The position numbers and the translations under genes are program-made. The notes under the pieces are model-generated. The model worked only from the letters and a program-made list of their open reading frames with translations. It ran no database searches and was not told the DNA's origin. From contig JBJTRI010000058.1 of assembly GCA_046076045.1 (NCBI GenBank), positions 1 through 31,555 of the forward strand: DNA of 31,555 nt. Direction: 5' to 3'. This DNA is from JAIOPA01 sp046076045. GTDB lineage: Bacteria > Eisenbacteria > RBG-16-71-46. Shown here in pieces: positions 9,754-15,691 of the stretch; the first letter of the stretch is position 1; each line of letters starts with the position of its first letter.

Positions 9754-9824
9754 CACCTCTGGATGTGAGCGGGAGGAGAGACCCGCTTACCAGCTGGGGC
9801 GCGGCACGGGAAGGAGAGAGCCCG
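9754..9824 (+). promoter_or_regulatory. Structured 5' leader with two purine-loop hairpins, upstream of the first Ala-rich paralog
   Basis: A hairpin with stem AGCGGG (9768-9773) / CCCGCT (9782-9787) exposes the loop AGGAGAGA. A second weaker hairpin CGGG (9807-9810) / CCCG (9821-9824) exposes AAGGAGAGAG. A CTCCACCT stretch (9751-9758) precedes them, and its CTCC could pair with GGAG in the first loop. The same arrangement (CACCT, 9-10 bases, GCGGG, AGG...GAGAGA loop, CCCGCT) recurs before the paralog at 13458. It is a likely cis-acting RNA element or protein-binding leader; the ligand is unknown. Confidence 0.5.
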
Positions 9825-9861
9825 CGTCGCGGCCCGCACCACTTCCAGAGGGACGCGTTCG

Positions 9862-10185
9862 ATGCAGCCGATGATCCGCACCGTCACCAAGACCTCGGCC
9901 GAAGCCGATCTCCTGACCGTCCCGGGTGCTCGCCGGGCCGCCATGCTCGCCGCGAACGTGGCCGGCATCGCCCGCCAGCGCGCACTCCGGACGAGTCTCG
10001 GGCTCCGAGCGGCCGGCGAGGCGGTGGCGGCGGCGGAACTCGCGCTGCGGATGGCGGACGAAGCGGCGACCACGGATGACCGGCCCACGATGCGAGCGCG
10101 AGCTGCCGAAGCATGGGCGGCGGCCCAGCGCGCCATCGCGGCCGAGCGTCGCGTCACGCTCGTCGAGGTCGCGGTGGGTCGCTAG
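9862..10185 (+). CDS. Small Ala-rich helical protein, paralog of the 13458 gene
   Basis: I do not recognise a named family. The 107-residue product is rich in Ala, Arg and Glu and predicted to be mostly helical, without signal peptide or membrane segment. It aligns without gaps to the protein at 13458-13826: GARRAA at residues 22-27 in both, AxAAAE at 54-59, and AAxAWAAAxR at 81-90, then RRxT at 96-99. That shared pattern shows selection and supports this as a real gene. It stands alone as a transcription unit, with a hairpin leader before it, a weak purine-rich ribosome binding site (AGAGGGA near 9847) and a strong terminator after it. The regular spacing of Ala suggests a helical bundle or coiled coil, possibly oligomeric. 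Confidence 0.75.
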   Translation: MQPMIRTVTKTSAEADLLTVPGARRAAMLAANVAGIARQRALRTSLGLRAAGEAVAAAELALRMADEAATTDDRPTMRARAAEAWAAAQRAIAAERRVTLVEVAVGR

Positions 10186-10210
10186 CCCTCCCACCACCGC
10201 GATACGACGA

Positions 10211-10239
10211 GGCCCCCGGAGCCCAGCGCTCCGGGGGCC
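10211..10239. terminator. Strong terminator hairpin, probably bidirectional
   Basis: A perfect 12-bp stem (10211-10222 with 10228-10239) has a 5-base loop and is followed by TTCGTTCG on the + strand. It lies between the Ala-rich gene and a convergent membrane-protein gene. Confidence 0.85.
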
Positions 10240-10256
10240 TTCGTTCGTCGCGTGCG

Positions 10257-10709
10257 TCAGTGCGCGGTCGTGCCCGGGCGCAACCACAGCACGGCGATCG
10301 CGAGTCGTGCGCTCCACGCCACCGTGCGGATCCAGTTGCCGTTCACGAGCCAGGCGTGCGCCGCCGGGTCGAACCCGTTCACCAGCCGCGCATGCATGGG
10401 CACCGAGGCGGTGGCCGTCGCCACCCACACCACGCCGAGCAGCGCCAGTGCGACCCACGCGGCCACGAGCGCGCGGCCCTCGAGCACACCCGGCATCACC
10501 AGCCCCAGCGCGCACGCCACCTCGACCAGCATGGGCGGACCCACCACCGGTCCGGTCAGCTGTACGTGCTCGCGCTCGTAGGCCGCGAACACCTCGCGCC
10601 CGACCCGCTCCATGAGCGGGTAGTGCACGACCTGGACGAACCAGATGAGGCCGGTCATCGCGGCGGTCGCCACGAGATTCAGCGTCAGCAGCCACTCGCG
10701 TACGTTCAT
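10257..10709 (-). CDS. Conserved four-helix membrane protein of unknown function
   Basis: A 150-residue integral membrane protein with four hydrophobic segments (about 8-28, 52-72, 80-100, 127-144). Polar residues in or next to the membrane look like conserved positions: 'WFVQVVHYPLM' (His29), 'YEREHVQLTGPVVGPPMLVE' (His48), 'VPMHARLVNGFD' (His106) and 'NWIRTVAW'. Such spaced histidines could bind metal or heme, but this is speculation. The reading frame continues upstream into the neighbouring gene's antisense; the start here is the ATG of MNVREW, with GAGG close in front. A terminator-like hairpin separates it from the oligopeptidase gene upstream, so it may have its own promoter. Confidence 0.8.
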   Translation of the reverse strand: MNVREWLLTLNLVATAAMTGLIWFVQVVHYPLMERVGREVFAAYEREHVQLTGPVVGPPMLVEVACALGLVMPGVLEGRALVAAWVALALLGVVWVATATASVPMHARLVNGFDPAAHAWLVNGNWIRTVAWSARLAIAVLWLRPGTTAH

Positions 10710-10744
10710 GGGGCCTCGGTCGGGAGGGAGCGACGATGCGCAAC

Positions 10745-10781
10745 GGAGGGGGCGGGGGGCACGCAGGCTCCCCGCCCCTCC
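10745..10781 (-). terminator. Terminator of the S9A oligopeptidase gene
   Basis: A stem of about 12 bp with one bulged G (10745-10757 with 10770-10781) begins within five bases of the oligopeptidase stop codon on the minus strand. It is very GC-rich without a clear T tract. Confidence 0.6.
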
Positions 10782-10785
10782 GGAC

Positions 10786-12888
10786 TCACTTCGGGCTGCT
10801 GCCGAGCTGCTTCCACAGGAACGTGTACGCGAGCGCCGACATGAACGCCTGCTGCTTGCTGTCGGCCGCACCCCCGTGCCCGCCCTCGATGTTCTCGTAG
10901 AACAGGAAGTCGGCGCCCATGGTGCGCAGGCGCTCGGCCATGCGGCGCGCGTGCCCGGGGTGGACACGGTCGTCGCGCGTCGAGGTGGTGAACAGCGTGC
11001 GCGGGTACTTCACGCCGTCGCGCAGGTTGTGGTACGGCGACCACGGCCGGATGTAGTTCCACTGCTCGGGCACGTCGGGGTCGCCGTACTCGCCCATCCA
11101 CGATGCGCCGGCGAGCAGCTTGGTGTAGCGCTGCATGTCGAGCAGCGGCACCTGGCACACGATCGCGCCGAACAACTCGGGGTACTGCGTGAGCATGTTG
11201 CCCACCAGCAGGCCGCCGTTCGAGCCGCCCATGCAGCCCAGATGGGCCGGGCTCGTGACCTTGCGCGCGATGAGGTCGCGCGCCACCGCGCTGAAGTCCT
11301 CGTAGCAGCGCTGACGGTTCTCCTTGAGCGCGCTCTGGTGCCACGACGGGCCGAACTCGCCGCCGCCGCGGATGTTGGCGATCACCATCACGCCGCCACG
11401 CTCGATCCACCCCGAACCCTGCACGCCGCTGTAGTTGGGCTGGTACGACACCTCGAACCCACCGTAGCCGATGAGCAGCGTGGGCGCTTTGCCGTCGAGA
11501 CGCAGCCCCCTGGGCGCGACCTCGAAGTACGGGATGCGCGTGCCGTCCTTCGAGACCGCCTCGTGCTGCGACACGATGTGGTTCGAGGCGTCGAAGAACG
11601 ACGGCGTCTGCTTGAGCTTCTCGCGCGTCTCGCGTCCGACGCCCGCGAGGAACAGGCTCGAGGGCGTGAGGAAGTCGGTCATGGTGAGCCAGTAGTCGTC
11701 CGACTCCAGGTCGTCCACGGCGCGCACGCCCAGCGTGCCGAATTCGGGCAGGCCCTTCACCGGCGTGACCGTCCAGCCCTTGGCGCCCGGCGTGGCGACG
11801 TGGATGCGGCTGCGGACGTTGTCGAGCACGGTGAGCAACAGGTGCCCGCGCGTGTTCGTGAAGCCCGACAGCGAGGTGCGCGGCGTCGGCGTGAACAGCG
11901 GCTCGAACGCGCGCTTGCCGGCCATGAAGTCCTCGAACCGCATGGCGATGAGCGAGCCGCCCGCGAACGTGCGGCCGCCCACGTTCCAATCGGTGCGCAA
12001 CTGCACCAGCATCCACTCGCGCCACACCGAGACCTCGGCGTCGTCCGGCTTGTCCACGCGCACGAACGCATCACCGCGCTTCACGCGCAGCTCGTTCGTG
12101 TAGAACGTCACCGAGCGCCGCACGAAGTCGCGCTCGAAGCCCGGGGTGTGGTCATGGTAGGCGTACACCGCCACGTCGCTCGCCGGCCCCTCGGTGACGA
12201 CCGTGGCCGACTCGAGCGGGGTGCCGCGCTTCCACAGCCGCACCACGCGCGGGTAGCCCGACGTGGTCATGGTGGTGGAGTCGAAGGCCATGCCCACGTA
12301 GAGGTGGTCGCGATCCACCCAGCCGGCGTCGCTCTTCGACTCGGGCAGCGTGAAGCCGTCCTTCACGAACGCCTTCTCCACCAGGTCGAACTCGCGCACC
12401 ACCGTGGCGTCGGCGCCACCGCGCGACAACGACAGCAGGCAGCGACGATCCTCGGGCTCGAGCACCGTGGCGCCCTGCCAGACCCAGTTCTCCTTCTCGG
12501 CCGCGCCGAGCGCATCGAGGTCGAGCACGACCTCCCACGCGGGCGAGGGCTTGCGGTACTCCTCGAGCGTCGTGCGGCGCCACAGCCCGCGCGGGTGCTC
12601 CTTGTCGCGCCAGAAGTTGTAGTAGTGCGCGCCGATCCGGTTCACGCCCGGGATGCGGTCGCGCGAGTCGAGGATGGTGAGGAAGCGGTCGCGCAGCGCC
12701 TGGAATTCGGGGTTGTCGGCGAGCTCGGCGGTGGTGATGGCGTTGCGGCCCTTGACCCATTCCATCGCGCGGTCGCCGGACACATCCTCGAGCCAGAGGG
12801 CGGGGTCGTCGGCGGGCGGCGCGGCGTGCGAGGGCGTCGGGTTCGTGGTCATGAGCACCAGGAGGGTGAGGAGGAGGAGTCGGCGCAT
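10786..12888 (-). CDS. Secreted prolyl oligopeptidase (peptidase family S9A)
   Basis: A 700-residue serine peptidase with a Sec signal peptide (MRRLLLLTLLVLMTT..., likely cleaved after 'PSHA' near residue 22), so it works in the periplasm or outside. The N-terminal 'DPALWLEDVSGDRAMEWV' and the following repeats form the seven-bladed propeller that limits access to small peptides. The C-terminal alpha/beta hydrolase domain has the nucleophile Ser556 in GGSNGG, the acid in DDRV (639-640) and His671 in GGHGG, almost exactly where pig prolyl oligopeptidase has them. 'NIRGGGEFGPSWH' is also typical. The start chosen is the one with the signal peptide and a GGAG in front. It is probably a nutrient-scavenging peptidase. 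Confidence 0.95.
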   Translation of the reverse strand: MRRLLLLTLLVLMTTNPTPSHAAPPADDPALWLEDVSGDRAMEWVKGRNAITTAELADNPEFQALRDRFLTILDSRDRIPGVNRIGAHYYNFWRDKEHPRGLWRRTTLEEYRKPSPAWEVVLDLDALGAAEKENWVWQGATVLEPEDRRCLLSLSRGGADATVVREFDLVEKAFVKDGFTLPESKSDAGWVDRDHLYVGMAFDSTTMTTSGYPRVVRLWKRGTPLESATVVTEGPASDVAVYAYHDHTPGFERDFVRRSVTFYTNELRVKRGDAFVRVDKPDDAEVSVWREWMLVQLRTDWNVGGRTFAGGSLIAMRFEDFMAGKRAFEPLFTPTPRTSLSGFTNTRGHLLLTVLDNVRSRIHVATPGAKGWTVTPVKGLPEFGTLGVRAVDDLESDDYWLTMTDFLTPSSLFLAGVGRETREKLKQTPSFFDASNHIVSQHEAVSKDGTRIPYFEVAPRGLRLDGKAPTLLIGYGGFEVSYQPNYSGVQGSGWIERGGVMVIANIRGGGEFGPSWHQSALKENRQRCYEDFSAVARDLIARKVTSPAHLGCMGGSNGGLLVGNMLTQYPELFGAIVCQVPLLDMQRYTKLLAGASWMGEYGDPDVPEQWNYIRPWSPYHNLRDGVKYPRTLFTTSTRDDRVHPGHARRMAERLRTMGADFLFYENIEGGHGGAADSKQQAFMSALAYTFLWKQLGSSPK

Positions 12889-13457
12889 CGGGGTCTCCGG
12901 AGGCGAGGAGCGGCTTCGGACTCGGGTGCGACCGCGGGACTCTCGCAGCCGTTCCGGGGCGCGCGCAAACCCGCCTCGACCCGCTCCGTGGTCAGCGTCG
13001 GAGGCGACGGCGGGCGTCGTCCTTGCTCGGCGATCGCGGGCGCTCGGACACACGGGCGAGCGTGCGGCGGGTCCCGCGGCCGGGTGGGCCAAGGGACGGC
13101 GGATGGGGCCGTCCCGGGTTCTGGGCTTGGGGCCGACGGAGGGTGAGTCCGGGGTCGCGTCCCCCTGTGCGGGGCGATTCTCGTTCCGCAGGCCCGTCCG
13201 GGGCGCCGAGAACAGCCATGCGAAGGACGCCCGAATTATTTTATAAACCTCTGCCTCGCATAACCTTGAGCCATTTCAAGGGGCCGGTCTCGGCCTGGGC
13301 CGTGACATATTTTTGTGCCTCAGTCCCACCCGATCGTCCGATAACGGGAGGGATGTACGAGAACCGCCCCTGCCTGCACCTATCCGTGCGAGGCGGGAGG
13401 TGAGAGACCCGCTGGAACGCAGCGAACCGACCCAGTCCAGACAACGAGGTAAGCGCC
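12889..13457. other. Divergent intergenic region with an A/T-rich core
   Basis: These 569 bases separate the minus-strand oligopeptidase from the + strand Ala-rich paralog and hold no gene I can support. The first 340 bases are GC-rich like coding DNA but have no homologous frame. The stretch 13233-13320 is much richer in A/T (ATTATTTTATAAA near 13237, ACATATTTTTG near 13305), likely promoter DNA for one or both genes. It contains an inverted repeat CCTTGA-N6-TCAAGG at 13264-13281 that could be an operator. The last part is the hairpin leader at 13377-13413. Confidence 0.5.
13377..13413 (+). promoter_or_regulatory. Structured 5' leader upstream of the second Ala-rich paralog
   Basis: Stem GCGGG (13393-13397) / CCCGC (13408-13412), extended by a G-U pair, exposes the loop AGGTGAGAGA. 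CACCT at 13377-13381 is exactly complementary to AGGTG in the loop, so a pseudoknot is possible. The hairpin and the upstream CACCT match the leader of the paralog at 9862. It ends 44 bases before the ATG. Confidence 0.5.
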
Positions 13458-13826
13458 ATGACCCCCACCACCTTGAGCCTGATGTCGGACCCGAAGACGG
13501 GTTGGACGCTGAGCGTCTCGGGCGCTCGTCGCGCCGCCGAGCGCGCGATGCGCGCCGCCACCGTCTCGTTCGAGTGGGCGAACCGCGAGGGTGTGGGCAT
13601 GGAACTGGGCATGGACGCGCTGGCCGCCGCGGAGCAGGCGATGCAGGCCGCGGAGCGCGCCTCGATCGCGACGACGCTCGAGACCATCCGCGAGGAGGCC
13701 GCGCTCGCGTGGGCCGCCGCGGACCGCACCATCGAGATCGACCGTCGTCTCACCACCACCATCGCCGAGATGATGTGGGTGACCGACATGGACCGCTCCA
13801 ACGAGGATCCCTCGATCTCGGCCTGA
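13458..13826 (+). CDS. Small Ala-rich helical protein, paralog of the 9862 gene
   Basis: A 122-residue protein of no named family that I recognise. Residues 18-99 align without gaps to the 107-residue protein encoded at 9862: GARRAA (22-27), ALAAAEQA (54-61), AALAWAAADR (81-90) and DRRLT (95-99) mark the shared core. It has an extra acidic C-terminal end (TDMDRSNEDPSISA) that the paralog lacks. It is predicted to be almost all helix, without membrane segments or signal peptide. ACGAGG in front of the ATG is a fair ribosome binding site. It is a single-gene unit between its own hairpin leader and a terminator, the same layout as its paralog, which suggests common regulation. Confidence 0.78.
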   Translation: MTPTTLSLMSDPKTGWTLSVSGARRAAERAMRAATVSFEWANREGVGMELGMDALAAAEQAMQAAERASIATTLETIREEAALAWAAADRTIEIDRRLTTTIAEMMWVTDMDRSNEDPSISA

Positions 13827-13853
13827 GCGCCCCCCGACATCCTGCAGCACGAC

Positions 13854-13885
13854 GACGCCCGGTGAATGAGAAAGCACCGGGCGTC
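13854..13885. terminator. Terminator between the Ala-rich gene and the Aer-like gene
   Basis: A perfect 11-bp stem GACGCCCGGTG (13854-13864) / CACCGGGCGTC (13875-13885) with a 10-base A-rich loop lies between two convergent genes and is followed by TTCGCGTT. Confidence 0.8.
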
Positions 13886-13907
13886 TTCGCGTTCCGTGCG
13901 GGGGTCG

Positions 13908-15401
13908 TCAGGCGGCGTGGCTCCGGTTCGCCTCCCAGTGCCCGTGCGCCGAGTGCTCCTCGACCGGCGGCAGGGACGACAGGTGAACGTACTCGGCGAG
14001 CACCTGCTCGAGTTCCGCACCGGCGCGCTGGATGTCGGCGCCGATCGCCGGGGCCTGACCCGAGAGCTGCTGCAGACGCCCCGAGATGCCGTTGAGGCGC
14101 TTGAGCTCCTTCATGGTGCGGTCGATCTGGGTGTCCACCTGCGCGAAGATGGTGCGGAACGCGTCGCTCCCGAGCCGGCTCGACTCCACCAGCCCGCTCA
14201 CCCGCGCCACCTTGAGCGCCATCACGATGCGGTCGAGGCTGTCGGAGTGGTCGGTGATCCCGGCGCCCTCGCGCGCGAGCTCATCGAGTTCGCCCAGCGC
14301 GCGCTGCCCGGTGGCGTCGAACGCGTTGCGCAGGTCGCCCAGCATGCCCCAGCGCACGTTCAGCTGGTCGGCATCGAGCCCGCGTCCCTCGGGGCCGCGC
14401 TCGCTCGCGATCTCGTGCTGGTAGATCACCGCCATCTCGTACTGCAGGCGCAGCCACGCGAGGTCGAACACGACGCGCGACAGGCGGTCCGAGACCACGC
14501 CGATGCGCCGGGTGATGTCCTTCACGAGTCCGCTGATCTGCACCGCGCTCTGGTTCAGGTAGCTGGCGATCACCGCCACGCTCTGGCCCTCGTGGCCCAG
14601 CTTGCTGGCGCGGAACGCCACGTTGAACGCCACCGTGCCGACGTCGGCCGCCTGCTCCAGGATCTGGTGCGAGGCGTCGCGCAACTGCTGGTCGAGCCGC
14701 CAGAGCTCGTCGAGGCTCGCGAAGTGGGCGCGCAGCGTGCCGTACATCTCGCGGCCGCTCGCACAGTGGCGGTGCAGCGCGTTGGCGAGCGGGTCGTGGC
14801 CCGGTCGCGGCAGGTCCTCGAACAGTCGCAGCCCCTGACGCTCGATCTCGGCGTCGCGGCTGACCAGTTCCTCGCGCAGCAGGGCGCTGCGCATGAACGC
14901 GCCGTAGTCGGCGAACCCCTTCGACGCGAGCGCTTGGAGCAGGTGCCGGGTCGAGGCGGCCATCGCCTCGTCGCCGCTCTGCCCGTCCTGCTCGGCTGCG
15001 ATCTCGATGGCGCGCATCTCGCGGTACACCGACTCGACCAGCGGCAGCAGCGCGCTCGAGGGCTTGAAGCGGATCGAGATGTAGCCCCCCGGCATGGGCG
15101 CGGCCAGCGCGAGCACCCAGTAGTAGGCGCCGTCCTTCGCCATGTTCTTCACGTACGCGCAGATCGGCTGCCCGGTGGCGAGCGTGTCCCACAGCAGCTT
15201 GAACACGGCGCGCGGCACGTCGGGGTGGCGGATGATGTTGTGGGGCTTCCCGATCAGTTCGGGCTCGGTGTAGCCGCTGATGCGGGAGAACACGCGATTG
15301 CCGGCCAGGATGATGCCGCGCGGGTCGGTCGTGGAGAAGAACGCCTCGCTGACCTTGAAGTCGCGGGCGACGTCGCGCGGAGACATGTGGGGCTTGCGCA
15401 T
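13908..15401 (-). CDS. Soluble Aer-like PAS protein with a degenerate chemoreceptor-like region
   Basis: The 497-residue protein begins with a PAS domain (about 18-115) that closely follows E. coli Aer: 'FFSTTDPRGIILAGNRVFSRISGYTEPELIGKPHNIIRHPDVP', with Arg58, His59 and Asp61 at the positions that bind FAD in Aer, then 'KNMAKDGAYYWV' and 'GYISIR'. It therefore probably senses redox state through FAD. There is no membrane anchor or HAMP domain. The remainder is helical; residues 256-285 ('VAFNVAFRASKLGHEGQSVAVIAS') recall the chemoreceptor tip ('[20 protein letters not shown]') but the usual Glu-rich hairpin is not conserved. It may signal to something other than the standard CheA/CheW array. 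The start ATG has a weak AAGG; an ATG five codons later is an alternative. Confidence 0.82.
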   Translation of the reverse strand: MRKPHMSPRDVARDFKVSEAFFSTTDPRGIILAGNRVFSRISGYTEPELIGKPHNIIRHPDVPRAVFKLLWDTLATGQPICAYVKNMAKDGAYYWVLALAAPMPGGYISIRFKPSSALLPLVESVYREMRAIEIAAEQDGQSGDEAMAASTRHLLQALASKGFADYGAFMRSALLREELVSRDAEIERQGLRLFEDLPRPGHDPLANALHRHCASGREMYGTLRAHFASLDELWRLDQQLRDASHQILEQAADVGTVAFNVAFRASKLGHEGQSVAVIASYLNQSAVQISGLVKDITRRIGVVSDRLSRVVFDLAWLRLQYEMAVIYQHEIASERGPEGRGLDADQLNVRWGMLGDLRNAFDATGQRALGELDELAREGAGITDHSDSLDRIVMALKVARVSGLVESSRLGSDAFRTIFAQVDTQIDRTMKELKRLNGISGRLQQLSGQAPAIGADIQRAGAELEQVLAEYVHLSSLPPVEEHSAHGHWEANRSHAA

Positions 15402-15599
15402 GATGGCCTTGTGCCCGTGCGGGCGATGACGCGTGGGGGGCGCGCGAGGTGGGTTCTCCGGCAGGGGTGCGGCAAGGATTGCCCGTACCGGTTCGTACGG
15501 TCCTCACCAGTCTCGGTCGTGCGACCCCGGTCTGGAGCCCTCCTCATCCCACGGGACCATCGGACCCCCTGCCGGGTCGCCCAAGTGCATGGGAAATGG

Positions 15600-15628
15600 T
15601 TGATTGCGTATGCCGGGCGGGACATACT
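15600..15628 (+). promoter_or_regulatory. Candidate promoter of the hybrid histidine kinase
   Basis: TTGATT (15600-15605), a 17-base spacer and CATACT (15623-15628) give an acceptable sigma70-type promoter. It lies 63 bases before the proposed GTG start, in the 290-base region between the divergent Aer-like and kinase genes. I see no other signal in that region. Confidence 0.4.
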
Positions 15629-15691
15629 CCACGCCGTGGCGCACCCCGCTGGGTGCGGCCGAGACCGCTGTCCATCCTAGGAACCCTCGTA

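Noticed and set aside
9754..9830. Glycine riboswitch, because of GGGAGAGAC-like segments
   Set aside because: The conserved CCGAAGG...GCAA and CTCTCAGG segments of that riboswitch are absent in both leaders.
13336..13344. Flagellar sigma28 promoter suggested by TCCGATAA
   Set aside because: No TAAA-type -35 element lies at the required distance upstream, and no flagellar gene follows.
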